A model generated the notes under the pieces. It searched no databases and was not told where the DNA came from. It was given only the letters and a program-made list of their open reading frames with translations. Below, piece after piece: positions 1 to 7,610 of a stretch of 16,038 bases of DNA. How positions within the stretch are numbered: position 1 is the stretch's first letter; every line of letters begins with the position of its first letter. This DNA is from JANXXV01 sp038230275 (GTDB lineage Bacteria; Acidobacteriota; Terriglobia; Bryobacterales; Bryobacteraceae). Both the position numbers and the translations under genes were made by a program. The DNA is taken from NCBI GenBank assembly GCA_038230275.1, contig JBBRNO010000150.1, positions 1-16,038 of the forward strand. The letters run 5' to 3'.

Positions 1-560
1 AGCGACCGCTCGTATCGCGCTCCCAGCCGCACTTGCCGGTACAGCCGCGGCACCGTTTCCGTGTTGTGGTTCAGCACGTCGGGCTGCGCGTCCATCACCG
101 TTTCCATGGCAGCCTGCGAACCCTGGAAATCGGGCACCAGCACTTCCACCCGGCAATCCGCAATGCGCTCGCGGATGGCGCGGATTACCATTCCAAACAA
201 CTCCGCTCCACCGTCTTTCCGGTCGTCCCGATTCACGCTGGTGATCACTGCGTACTTCAGTCCAAGGATCTCGCACGCCTCGGCAATGCGTCGCGGTTCG
301 TCGTAATCCACCGGCAGCGGCGCGCCTTTTTGCACCGCGCAGAAACCGCAGCGGCGCGTGCAGACGTTGCCCAACATCATGAACGTCGCCGTGCGCCGGT
401 TCCAACACTCGCCCACATTCGGACACGCCGCGCTCTCACAAACCGTATGGAGTTTCAGGTCCGTAACCAGCTTCTTCAGTTCGCGGTAATTCTCTCCAAC
501 CGGGGCCGGTGCGCGCAGCCAGGGCGGGCGCTGGGCTTTAGGAGCAATGGTAACTAGCAC
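1..560 (-). CDS. lipA: Lipoyl synthase, N-terminal part (runs off the left edge)
   Basis: Radical-SAM enzyme that inserts two sulfur atoms into protein-bound octanoyl groups to make the lipoyl cofactor of 2-oxoacid dehydrogenases and the glycine cleavage system; cytosolic. About 186 codons are in the window and the C-terminal part lies beyond base 1. The translation shows the auxiliary-cluster motif C-x4-C-x5-C at residues 41, 46 and 52 (CESAACPNVGEC), then the radical-SAM CxxxCxxC at 67, 71 and 74 (CTRRCGFC). Both are diagnostic of LipA. The start is taken as GTG at 560, seven bases after the stop of the formimidoyltransferase; an AAGG lies just upstream. A TAGAAT hexamer ending nine bases before the GTG could give lipA its own promoter. 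The visible part has no frameshift. A plus-strand open frame over the same bases is its antisense shadow. Confidence 0.95.
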   Translation of the reverse strand, partial: MLVTIAPKAQRPPWLRAPAPVGENYRELKKLVTDLKLHTVCESAACPNVGECWNRRTATFMMLGNVCTRRCGFCAVQKGAPLPVDYDEPRRIAEACEILGLKYAVITSVNRDDRKDGGAELFGMVIRAIRERIADCRVEVLVPDFQGSQAAMETVMDAQPDVLNHNTETVPRLYRQVRLGARYERS

Positions 561-567
561 TATGCCT

Positions 568-1455
568 TCATTCTACCGCGAGCAACGCAGACAGCCGGTT
601 CTCTAAAATCCGCTGCGGAGTAAATCCTTCGATCTGCATATACGCCGCGGAAGCCGATTCCAGGGCCGCTTCCGGGATCAGCCCGATCAGTTCACTGGCG
701 TCGACGCCGGTTCCAAGCGCCTCCGCCGCTCGCTGGATCGCATCGAAGACGACACGCATCGGGGTGACTTCGAAGTCAGTCAGATTCATCGAAACCTGCG
801 CCTGGTTGCGCGATGCCAGCATCAACCCCAGCGCCTTCACCTGCGGGAAGCCGCCGTTGGAGGCGCGAATCTTTCGCGCGATCGCCTTCGCAATGCCAAC
901 ATCAGCCGTCGTGAGGTTCACGTTCCAGGCGATTAGGAATTTGCGGGCACCCACCGCCACAGCCCCAGCCGTCGGATGGAATTGCGGCCCGCCGATGTCC
1001 GGCGCGCTGATAGCTGCATCCCGGCGGACCTTCTCCAGTCGCTTCCGATCCTCAAGCCGGGCTGCCGCTTCATAGAGGTACACCGGCACTCGCAGACGTG
1101 CCCAGATCTCTTCACCAGCCGTTTCGGCCAGCCTCGCGCACTCCGCCAGGGTGATCCCGCGAATGGGCACGAAGGGCACAACGTCGGCCGCGCCGATGCG
1201 GGGATGCACGCCATGATGCCGGCTCAGATCGATGAGCGCAACGGCTTTTGCTACGCCACGAACGGCAGCCTCCACAATTCGATCCGCACCGCCCGCGAAA
1301 GTGATCACAGCCCGGTTGTGATCCGAGTCCATCGTCTGATGCAGCACTGCAATCTGCGGAACGGATGCAATCGCATTAGCGATAGCCTCTACGATTGCCG
1401 GATCCCGCCCTTCGGAAAAATTAGGCACGCACTCGACTACTTCTGCTGCTCCCAA
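568..1455 (-). CDS. Glutamate formimidoyltransferase (stand-alone FT domain)
   Basis: Known family role: transfers the formimino group of N-formimino-L-glutamate to tetrahydrofolate, the last step of one branch of histidine degradation. The 295-residue product contains only the N- and C-terminal formiminotransferase subdomains; the cyclodeaminase half found in animal FTCD is absent. Hallmarks are VECVPNFSEGR at residues 7-17, SDHNRAVITF near 44-53, HPRIGAADVVPFVP from 84 (His84 matches the catalytic His82 of FTCD, from memory) and GARKFLIAWNVNL near 170. The start is a TTG at 1455 that overlaps the end of the HutI-like gene by 19 bases, with GAGG a few bases upstream, which points to translational coupling. 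Some bacterial FT proteins are known to stand in for 5-formyltetrahydrofolate cyclo-ligase. That alternative matters here because the adjacent HutI homologue has a damaged active site. Confidence 0.9.
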   Translation of the reverse strand: MGAAEVVECVPNFSEGRDPAIVEAIANAIASVPQIAVLHQTMDSDHNRAVITFAGGADRIVEAAVRGVAKAVALIDLSRHHGVHPRIGAADVVPFVPIRGITLAECARLAETAGEEIWARLRVPVYLYEAAARLEDRKRLEKVRRDAAISAPDIGGPQFHPTAGAVAVGARKFLIAWNVNLTTADVGIAKAIARKIRASNGGFPQVKALGLMLASRNQAQVSMNLTDFEVTPMRVVFDAIQRAAEALGTGVDASELIGLIPEAALESASAAYMQIEGFTPQRILENRLSALLAVE

Positions 1456-2693
1456 GCGACCTCGGATTCCTTGTAGATGACTTCCCCCCTGCGCATGGTG
1501 GTGGACACCAGATTCACTCCAGAATAGTACGCGATTTCCCGGTAGTCCGCCACGTTGAGGATAATGAGGTCGGCGTCTTTTCCAAATTGCAGCGATCCGC
1601 AGCGGCCATCACTGCGGATAGCATGAGCGGCATTGATGGTCGACGCCGAGATTGCCTCGGCCGCCGAAAGCTTCAGCTGTTTACAAGCAACGGAGAGGAT
1701 ATGCTGCATGTTGTACCCAGGCATTCTGCCTTGATGAAATCCGCTGGCGATGGCCAGGGCGGCGCCCTGATCGATCAACTGCCGAGCCGGCGCCGGCCGG
1801 TCCGCGGCGCCATAAAGTACATCGGCGGGCAACACCGTAGCTATCACGCTCGACCCCGCCAGCAGATCGGCATCGTCCGAATTGGCGTAGTTCAGGCCGT
1901 CCGCGCTGGCGGCCTCCATCTCCACGGCCAGACGCACGCCGCCTTGGCGTGACGTCCGTTCCGCGTGTACTTTCGGAATCAGCCCCAGTCGCCGGGCCGC
2001 CTGCAGATAGCCGCGCGCGGCGTCCACGCTGAATCCCGCCGGGCTGCATAGTACGTCGGCGAATCGGGCAAGTTTGCGGCTGGCTACTTTCGGCAAAAAT
2101 GTGCCTTGTACCCATTCCAGATAAGCAGGCTGATTTTGATTGAACTCCGGCGGCGTGATGTGCGCGCCCAAATAGGTGGAAACCACGGTGAGCGGATTCT
2201 GATCGATCTCAGCCAACACGCGCAGGATTTTCAATTCCGAGGAGTCATCCAGCCCGTATCCGGATTTGCCTTCCAGCGTCGTGGTTCCATGGCGGGCGCA
2301 GGCTTGCAGAATGCGGCGTGCCTGGAATTCCAGCGAACGTGCGGGGGCTGAGCGCACGGCGCGCATCACGGCTGTGATCTGCTGGACTTCCGTAAGCCCC
2401 TGCGGACGAGTATCGTCCAGTTGGGGCGATCCGCTGATCAGATGCGTGTGACTGTCTATGAAGCCAGGCATTACCACCCGGCCGGTGGCGTTGATCTCCA
2501 CGGCTTCGCGTGCCTCCGCCAGGTTCTCCACCCGCCGCGAAGGCCCAACGCTGGAGACGATTCCATTCACCACCAGCACCGCTCCATCTTCAATCAGTCC
2601 GAGGTTGTTGAGCGCTGCGCCTCGCCTCGGTCCGCTTGGGCCGTGCAACGTGAGGAGTTGCCGCGCGCCCCTGACCAGGATGTTCTGCTTCAT
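1437..2693 (-). CDS. HutI-like amidohydrolase (imidazolonepropionase homologue with altered active site)
   Basis: Cytosolic metal-dependent amidohydrolase fold, 418 residues, most like imidazolonepropionase, which opens 4-imidazolone-5-propionate to N-formimino-glutamate. Visible family blocks are GFIDSHTHL at 77-85 (metal ligands His82, His84), GKSGYGLD at 142-149, LGAHITPPEF at 175-184, KVHAER at 241-246 (His243) and the C-terminal GKDADLIIL and NLVSTTMRRGEVIYKE blocks. Three hallmarks are changed. The E of the usual HADE is R246, the H of SADHL is G266, and the metal-binding D of ATDxNPG is G318 (reads ASGFHQG). It could be inactive, or act on another substrate. Start ATG at 2693, without a convincing ribosome site. 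It is the first gene of the minus-strand group and diverges from the lipoprotein gene at 2769. Confidence 0.8.
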   Translation of the reverse strand: MKQNILVRGARQLLTLHGPSGPRRGAALNNLGLIEDGAVLVVNGIVSSVGPSRRVENLAEAREAVEINATGRVVMPGFIDSHTHLISGSPQLDDTRPQGLTEVQQITAVMRAVRSAPARSLEFQARRILQACARHGTTTLEGKSGYGLDDSSELKILRVLAEIDQNPLTVVSTYLGAHITPPEFNQNQPAYLEWVQGTFLPKVASRKLARFADVLCSPAGFSVDAARGYLQAARRLGLIPKVHAERTSRQGGVRLAVEMEAASADGLNYANSDDADLLAGSSVIATVLPADVLYGAADRPAPARQLIDQGAALAIASGFHQGRMPGYNMQHILSVACKQLKLSAAEAISASTINAAHAIRSDGRCGSLQFGKDADLIILNVADYREIAYYSGVNLVSTTMRRGEVIYKESEVAWEQQK

Positions 2694-2755
2694 GCAGAGT
2701 AGTGATTACGATTCTTTGCTTTATCCGTCCAAGATGCAACAGGCCATTCATGATG

Positions 2756-2761
2756 TAGAAT
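2756..2761 (+). promoter_or_regulatory. Putative -10 box TAGAAT for the SMP-30 lipoprotein gene
   Basis: TAGAAT matches the TATAAT consensus at five of six positions and ends seven bases before the ATG at 2769, so transcription would start at or next to the start codon. No good -35 is visible 16-18 bases upstream. The 75-base divergent gap (2694-2768) holds nothing else I can name. Confidence 0.4.
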
Positions 2762-2768
2762 CAGGCTG

Positions 2769-3836
2769 ATGATTTATCGCTGCATCCTAAGCGTGTTGAT
2801 GGTAGCCGCTGCGGCAAGCTTCGGATGCAGTAGTCCCAGAGTGGATGAGAAGGTTGTCAACTTGCAAACCACGGGCGTAGGCAGCATAGTGCGCGTAGAT
2901 CCTGCGTTTGACGCCGTCGTTCCACCCACTGCCAAAATTGAAAAGCTTCTGGGCGGACAGGAATTCACCGAAGGCCCCATGTACATGCGCGAAGGCTTTC
3001 TGCTGTTCAGCGATATTCCGCGGAATGTCATCTACAAATGGAAGCCCGATGGCACCGTAAGCGAATTCCGCAAACAGAGCGGCTACAGCGGGACCGATGC
3101 TCCCAAGGGAGCTTTCATCGGCTCCAACGGACTCACTGTCGATCCGCAGGGCCGCCTGACGATTTGCGAACATGGAAATGGACGCGTGGTTCGAATTGAG
3201 AATAACGATGCAGTGACCGTGCTGGCCGATAAGTTTGAAGGGAAGCGGCTGAATAGCCCGAATGACGCGGTCTACAAGTCTGACGGATCGCTCTACTTTA
3301 CAGACCCGCCATACGGCTTTCCGAAAGAAGACCAGGATCCTAAAAAGGAACTGAAATTCAACGGCGTCTATCGTCTTCAGGAAGGCAAACTCCGGCTTCT
3401 TACGAAAGAGTTGTCGCGGCCCAACGGACTCGCCTTCTCACCGGATGAGAAATTCCTATACGTTTCCAATTCCGATGCCAAGCGCAAGATCTGGATGCGT
3501 TATGAAGTGGAAGCTGATGGAAACATCAGGAATGGAAAGGTCTTCTATGACGTAACCGGGCAGAATGAAGACGGGCTTCCCGACGGCATGAAGGTGGACA
3601 CACACGGAAACGTCTATGCCACCGGGCCCGGCGGCATCTGGGTGATCTCGCCCGAAGGGAAGCATCTGGGCACCATCAAGCCGCCGGAAACACCGGCGAA
3701 TCTACATTGGGGAAAGAACCCCTCCACTGTCGACCAGGCGCCCATGGGTTCCGGCGAATACGCCACGGCTTTGTACATCACCGCACGCACGGGAATCTAC
3801 CGCATCTCGCTCAGCGCGGTGGGAATTCGTCCGTAA
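2769..3836 (+). CDS. SMP-30/gluconolactonase-like exported lipoprotein
   Basis: Six-bladed propeller protein of the SMP-30/gluconolactonase/LRE family, 355 residues; members typically hydrolyse sugar lactones using a bound divalent metal. An N-terminal hydrophobic stretch ends in SFGC with Cys20, consistent with a slightly non-standard lipobox, so the protein is probably a membrane-anchored periplasmic or surface lipoprotein. Family landmarks are TEGP (Glu68), LLFSDIP at 78-84, the SPND motif (Asn165), RPNGLAFS (Asn219) and LPDGMKVD (Asp272). Glu68, Asn219 and Asp272 sit where human SMP-30 binds its metal, and Asn165 where it contacts substrate. The frame is complete. The next gene follows after 22 bases in the same direction, suggesting co-transcription. 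The true substrate cannot be read from sequence. Confidence 0.88.
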   Translation: MIYRCILSVLMVAAAASFGCSSPRVDEKVVNLQTTGVGSIVRVDPAFDAVVPPTAKIEKLLGGQEFTEGPMYMREGFLLFSDIPRNVIYKWKPDGTVSEFRKQSGYSGTDAPKGAFIGSNGLTVDPQGRLTICEHGNGRVVRIENNDAVTVLADKFEGKRLNSPNDAVYKSDGSLYFTDPPYGFPKEDQDPKKELKFNGVYRLQEGKLRLLTKELSRPNGLAFSPDEKFLYVSNSDAKRKIWMRYEVEADGNIRNGKVFYDVTGQNEDGLPDGMKVDTHGNVYATGPGGIWVISPEGKHLGTIKPPETPANLHWGKNPSTVDQAPMGSGEYATALYITARTGIYRISLSAVGIRP

Positions 3837-3858
3837 TTGAAAGGGAGAACGTGAGAAC

Positions 3859-4251
3859 ATGAATCGTAGAAATTGTTTGAAGGTAATTGGAATCGCTCCA
3901 GCCATGGCGCTTGCTCTGCAGGCAGCGGACGACGCACATCCGATAGAGCTGCTGCTGGATTTGGAAGTGGATCCGGCGAAAGAGAAGGAGATGCTGGCGA
4001 ACTATAAGAATACGTTCCGTCCAGCCATCAGAAAGCAGCCCGGTTTTGTGGATGTGAAATTGATGAAGCTGCGTACGGAAATGGCCGGCAAGGCTCCGGC
4101 CAATTGCGCGTACCGTCTTTTGATCAGCTTTCAAACTGAGGATCAACGAAAGGCGTGGGTGGCAACGCCAACGCACCAGAAGGTTTGGCCCACCATTGAG
4201 AACACGCTGAAGGGTTCAAAGTATATCGCGCTGTTGTACGACCTGGTCTAG
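3859..4251 (+). CDS. Small exported protein with an antibiotic-biosynthesis-monooxygenase-like (ABM) fold
   Basis: A 130-residue protein. The first ~22 residues (MNRRNCLKVIG, then a hydrophobic run to ALQAADD) resemble a Tat or Sec export signal with twin arginines at 3-4. The mature part follows a dimeric ferredoxin-like/ABM pattern: a short strand (IELLLDLEVD), a helix (KEKEMLANYKNTFRPAIRK), PGFVDVKLMKL, RLLISFQTEDQRKAWV, a conserved-looking H near residue 103, and a closing strand YIALLYDLV. ABM-domain proteins include quinol monooxygenases, but many have no known reaction, so no substrate is claimed. AGGGAG lies 11 bases before the ATG, rather far; GAGA is nearer. The stop TAG overlaps the GTG start of the M61 gene by one base (TAGTG), so the two are probably translationally coupled. 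Confidence 0.7.
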   Translation: MNRRNCLKVIGIAPAMALALQAADDAHPIELLLDLEVDPAKEKEMLANYKNTFRPAIRKQPGFVDVKLMKLRTEMAGKAPANCAYRLLISFQTEDQRKAWVATPTHQKVWPTIENTLKGSKYIALLYDLV

Positions 4252-6053
4252 TGGTTGGTCCGGTGGGGCGGACCTGCGGCGGCATACTGGCGTTTGTCAT
4301 TCTGGCGCAAGTCTGCGCCGGTCAAACGCTGGAGCCCATTCGCTATACCGTTAACATCGCGCAGCCGCAGACTCACTATGTGGAGGTGGAGGCTGCGGTG
4401 CCCGCCGCCGGTCAGCGCCAGATTGAGTTGAAAATGGCGATCTGGACGCCCTATGTGATCCGCGAATTCGCCAGGAACATAGAAGCGGTGACCGCGCAGG
4501 GCGACGCCGGGCGCAGCTTGCCGGTCGAAAAGTCCGCCAAGAATCGATGGCGGATTCAGACCGGCGGCGCCATAACGGTAACGGTGAAGTACCGGGTTTA
4601 TTGCCACTCCATGTCGGTACAAGACAATTGGGTGGATCGGGATTTCGCGCTGCTCAACGGCGCGGCCACCTATCTCACGCTAGCCGAGTCCGCATCGCGC
4701 CCGCAGGAAGTGCGGCTGACTTTGCCGCGCAGCTGGAAGACCAGCATCACCGCAATGCCCGCCGCCTCCAGCGCGCCCCACCACTATCGCGCGCTGGATT
4801 ATGAAACGCTGGTGGATTCGCCCATTGTGGCCGGCAATCCGGCGCTTTATGAATTCACCGTGGCCGGCAAACCGCATGTTCTGGTCACCGTAGGCGAAGG
4901 CGGCTTGTGGGACGGGCCGCGCTCGGCAAGAGACGTAGAGCGGATTGTCCGCGAATACGCGCGCCTCTGGGATGGACTGCCTTACGACCGCTACGTCTTC
5001 CTGAATTTGTTGACCGATTCCGGCGGCGGCATGGAACACAGCAACTCTACTGCGATCATGGCCAGCCACGCGGACATGCGCACTCCCGGCACCTATCTGG
5101 GATGGCTGAATCTGGTCAGCCATGAGTTCTTTCACACCTGGAACGTGAAGCGGCTGAAGCCGGCCGAGTTCATTCGAGGAGAGTATGAAACCGAGCCGTA
5201 CACCCGCAGCCTGGGAATTGCCGAAGGCTTCACCAGCTACTATGCTCCGCTGACGGTTCACCGCGCACGGCTTTCCGGGGATCTGGATTTCTTAGCCGGC
5301 CTGTCCCTGCTCATCCAGCAGTTGCAGACGACGCCCGGCCGGCTTGTGCAATCGCTCTCCATGTCGTCGTTCGACACCTGGATCAAATTCTATAAGCCCG
5401 ACGAGAACACGGTGAACACCGCCATCAGTTATTACGCCAAGGGAGCCGTGGTGGCCTTCCTCTTGGATGCCAAGATCCGCAGGGCAACTGCCGGAAAGAA
5501 GTCGCTGGACGATGTGATGCGGACGGCGCTGCTGCGGTATCCGCTGGAGAAGGGATTCACGCCGGAACAGTTCCGCGATGTTGTCGGCCAGACTGCCGGT
5601 GCCGGCATCCGCGCGTGGTTGGCACGCGCGTTCGATAGCACGGAAGAGCTGGAATATGCGGACGCACTGGAGTGGTATGGCCTTCGCTTCGCGCCGGATC
5701 AGGATGGCCGGAGCAAGGCATGGCTTGGTGCGCAGATTCGCGCGGAGGCGGGCCGCTTGACCGTCTCCGAAGTGCCGCGCGGAACCCCAGCCTATGAAGC
5801 GGGATTCGATGCAGGCGATGAGATTCTCGGCATTGGAACGGAACGCATCCGTCCGGAACAGTGGGACGCGAAGTTCAGCGACTATCATCCTGGCGAGAAG
5901 GTCGTCCTGTCCATTACACGCCGTAATACGGTGATGCAGATCGAAGTGCTGTTGGGCCGCGAACCGCCAAACCGCTGGGACCTGGAGGCTGATCCAAAGG
6001 CGACGCCCGATCAGCGGCGGCACCGCGGTTCGTGGCTGCGGTCAGCAAGATAG
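4251..6053 (+). CDS. M61-family metallopeptidase with C-terminal PDZ domain, exported
   Basis: Zinc aminopeptidase/endopeptidase of the M61 (glycyl aminopeptidase) family, 600 residues, close to the usual length. A Sec-type signal (hydrophobic residues 11-22, possible cleavage near CAG|QT at 24) predicts a periplasmic or outer-membrane location. The N-terminal beta-rich domain is followed by GGGMEHSNS at 258-266, the zinc motif HEFFHTWNVKRLKP at 291-304 (His291, Glu292, His295) and the third-ligand motif GIAEGFTSYY with Glu325. A PDZ domain follows at about 490-575 (GTPAYEAGFDAGDEILGI). All catalytic residues are present. The start is GTG at 4251, overlapping the preceding stop by one base; no strong ribosome site is seen, which fits coupling. 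Likely third gene of an operon of exported proteins. Confidence 0.92.
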   Translation: MVGPVGRTCGGILAFVILAQVCAGQTLEPIRYTVNIAQPQTHYVEVEAAVPAAGQRQIELKMAIWTPYVIREFARNIEAVTAQGDAGRSLPVEKSAKNRWRIQTGGAITVTVKYRVYCHSMSVQDNWVDRDFALLNGAATYLTLAESASRPQEVRLTLPRSWKTSITAMPAASSAPHHYRALDYETLVDSPIVAGNPALYEFTVAGKPHVLVTVGEGGLWDGPRSARDVERIVREYARLWDGLPYDRYVFLNLLTDSGGGMEHSNSTAIMASHADMRTPGTYLGWLNLVSHEFFHTWNVKRLKPAEFIRGEYETEPYTRSLGIAEGFTSYYAPLTVHRARLSGDLDFLAGLSLLIQQLQTTPGRLVQSLSMSSFDTWIKFYKPDENTVNTAISYYAKGAVVAFLLDAKIRRATAGKKSLDDVMRTALLRYPLEKGFTPEQFRDVVGQTAGAGIRAWLARAFDSTEELEYADALEWYGLRFAPDQDGRSKAWLGAQIRAEAGRLTVSEVPRGTPAYEAGFDAGDEILGIGTERIRPEQWDAKFSDYHPGEKVVLSITRRNTVMQIEVLLGREPPNRWDLEADPKATPDQRRHRGSWLRSAR

Positions 6054-6065
6054 TGGAACCGCGGC

Positions 6066-6071
6066 TAAACT
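6066..6071 (+). promoter_or_regulatory. Putative -10 box TAAACT for map
   Basis: TAAACT (four of six matches to TATAAT, including the key first A and last T) ends eight bases before the ATG at 6080. The same hexamer occurs at 9050-9055 before the cyclophilin gene at nearly the same distance. No clear -35 is seen. Confidence 0.35.
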
Positions 6072-6079
6072 GAAGAGCG

Positions 6080-6826
6080 ATGTCCATTAAATCGCAGTTT
6101 GAATTCGAGAAGCTAAAAACCATTGGAAACATCGTGGCGCAGGCGCTGCAAGCGATGTCGGCGCAAGTGCAGCCCGGTGTCACGACGGCGGAACTGGATG
6201 CCTTCGGCGCGGCGGTGCTGGCCAATCACGGTGCGCATTCTTCCGCGCAACAGGTCTACGGGTTTCCGGGATGCGCCTGCATCAGCGTGAACGAGGAAGC
6301 AATTCACGGCGTTCCCGGAAGCCGCGTGATTCAAGCTGGGGACCTGGTGAAGCTCGACCTGGTGGCGGAAAAAGATGGCTTCCACGCCGATACTGCCGTT
6401 AGCTTGCAACTGCCTCCGGACGCCGCTCACGGGCGCGAATTGGTACGCTCAGCCCAGAGCGCGTTTTACCAGGGGCTGCGTTTTGCGCGTGCGGGCAATC
6501 GCGTCTCCGATATCGGGCGCGCGGTGGAACGGGAAGTGCGGCGGGCTGGGTTCAGCGTCATCCGGCAGCTCTGCGGTCACGGTGTAGGCCGCACCATTCA
6601 TGAGCCGCCCACGGTGCCGAATTATGCCGACCCCTACGCACGCCAGCGGTTGACCGAAGGTTTGGTGCTGACCATTGAACCCATCATCACCGCGGGTTCC
6701 GGCAAAGCGCAACTGCAGCGCGACGGGTGGACCATGTGTACCGTGGACGGCAGCATTTCGGCACACTACGAACACACGATTGTGATTACACGGGGCGAAC
6801 CGGTTCTGCTGACAGCAGCCGCATGA
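6080..6826 (+). CDS. map: Methionine aminopeptidase, type I
   Basis: Cytosolic dimetal enzyme that removes the initiator methionine from new proteins; 248 residues, a standard type I length without the N-terminal zinc-finger extension. The metal-binding set is complete: Asp93 and Asp104 (KLDLVAEKDGFHADT), His167 (CGHGVGR), Glu200 (LTIEP) and Glu231 (YEHT). Substrate-side His76 (NEEAIHGVPG) and His174 (TIHEPP) are also present. The gene starts 26 bases after the M61 gene. It overlaps the pseudouridine synthase start by ATGA, so these two housekeeping genes are likely one operon. The TAAACT hexamer just upstream suggests it may have its own near-leaderless promoter rather than depending on read-through from the peptidase operon. 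Confidence 0.96.
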   Translation: MSIKSQFEFEKLKTIGNIVAQALQAMSAQVQPGVTTAELDAFGAAVLANHGAHSSAQQVYGFPGCACISVNEEAIHGVPGSRVIQAGDLVKLDLVAEKDGFHADTAVSLQLPPDAAHGRELVRSAQSAFYQGLRFARAGNRVSDIGRAVEREVRRAGFSVIRQLCGHGVGRTIHEPPTVPNYADPYARQRLTEGLVLTIEPIITAGSGKAQLQRDGWTMCTVDGSISAHYEHTIVITRGEPVLLTAAA

Positions 6827-7572
6827 AGCAACCGACGATGAGCAAAGGCGTTACTGAGCCACGTCCCATCAAGACCCTGGAACGCGTGATCTCAAAGGCG
6901 GGTCTTGGTTCCCGTACCGAAGCGCGCAGTTGGATTGGCGCCGGCAGAGTCGCGGTGAATGGCAGGGTGATTCAATCGCCCGACAAGTGGGTGGACCTGG
7001 AACGTGATAAGGTCACCCTGGACGGAAAGCCGGTTCGCGCGTTGGGGAAACTCTACCTGTTGCTCTATAAGCCGGCGGGATATCTGACGACGTATAAAGA
7101 TCCGGAAGGCCGTCCCACTGTCTACGATTTGCTGACGGAGATAGGCCAGTTTGTATCTCCCGTAGGAAGGCTTGATCAGGACACCAGCGGCTTGTTGATT
7201 CTTACCAACGATACTCAGTTTGCCGAGCGCATCACCAATCCCGATTTCAAGGTTCCGAAAACGTACCTTGTCAAGGCCACCACGGTGATTACTGACGAGC
7301 AAATGCAACTGCTGCGGGACGGCGTGGCACTGAACGACGGACCCACCAAGCCAGCCACCGTGAACCGCGCCGCTGATTCGGAAAGCAGGAGTTCGCTGGA
7401 AATCACCATCACCGAAGGGCGCAACCGGCAGGTTCGCCGCATGATCGAAGCCGTTGGCAGCAAGGTCCAGAAGCTGGTGCGGATTGCCATCGGCCCCATT
7501 CAAATAGAGCAGCTGGAGATTGGGAAGCATCGCAGTTTGACGCCGCGGGAGGTCGAACTTCTGCGCGGCTAA
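6823..7572 (+). CDS. RsuA/RluB-family rRNA pseudouridine synthase
   Basis: Isomerises a specific uridine in rRNA to pseudouridine; 249 residues from the chosen start. An S4 RNA-binding domain occupies about residues 17-60 (AGLGSRTEARSWIGAGRVAV). The catalytic domain has the GRLDQDTSGLLILTND motif with catalytic Asp118, and EGRNRQVRRMIEAVG near 205, typical of the RsuA/RluB/RluE/RluF branch. Which rRNA and position it modifies cannot be settled from this sequence; RluB (23S) is the more common assignment in similar genomes. I chose ATG 6823, which overlaps the map stop as ATGA; the open frame extends upstream to 6727, but that part is antisense-like and inside map. A second candidate start is ATG 6838. 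Neither has a clear Shine-Dalgarno, consistent with coupling to map. Confidence 0.92.
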   Translation: MKQPTMSKGVTEPRPIKTLERVISKAGLGSRTEARSWIGAGRVAVNGRVIQSPDKWVDLERDKVTLDGKPVRALGKLYLLLYKPAGYLTTYKDPEGRPTVYDLLTEIGQFVSPVGRLDQDTSGLLILTNDTQFAERITNPDFKVPKTYLVKATTVITDEQMQLLRDGVALNDGPTKPATVNRAADSESRSSLEITITEGRNRQVRRMIEAVGSKVQKLVRIAIGPIQIEQLEIGKHRSLTPREVELLRG

Positions 7573-7578
7573 CGTGGA

Positions 7579-7605
7579 TATAATAAATGGCACGTACTTA
7601 AGGAG
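7579..7605 (+). promoter_or_regulatory. Putative promoter -10 (TATAAT) and strong ribosome site of the DUF1501 gene
   Basis: A perfect TATAAT at 7579-7584 lies seven bases after the pseudouridine synthase stop. It predicts a transcript start near 7591 and a leader of about 20 bases. AAGGAG at 7600-7605 is a strong Shine-Dalgarno five bases before ATG 7611. The -35 region is poor. Unlike the other promoters here, this one leaves room for a conventional leader. Confidence 0.5.
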
Positions 7606-7610
7606 CGGAC

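Noticed and set aside
33..557. 174-codon plus-strand open frame at the left edge
   Set aside because: The opposite strand encodes lipoyl synthase with both cysteine motifs; this frame is its shadow.
5292..6023. 243-codon minus-strand open frame
   Set aside because: Antisense to the M61 peptidase; no motifs and no ribosome site.
6727..6822. Upstream extension of the pseudouridine synthase
   Set aside because: It lies wholly inside map in another frame and shows no family similarity; the ATGA overlap at 6823 is the better start.
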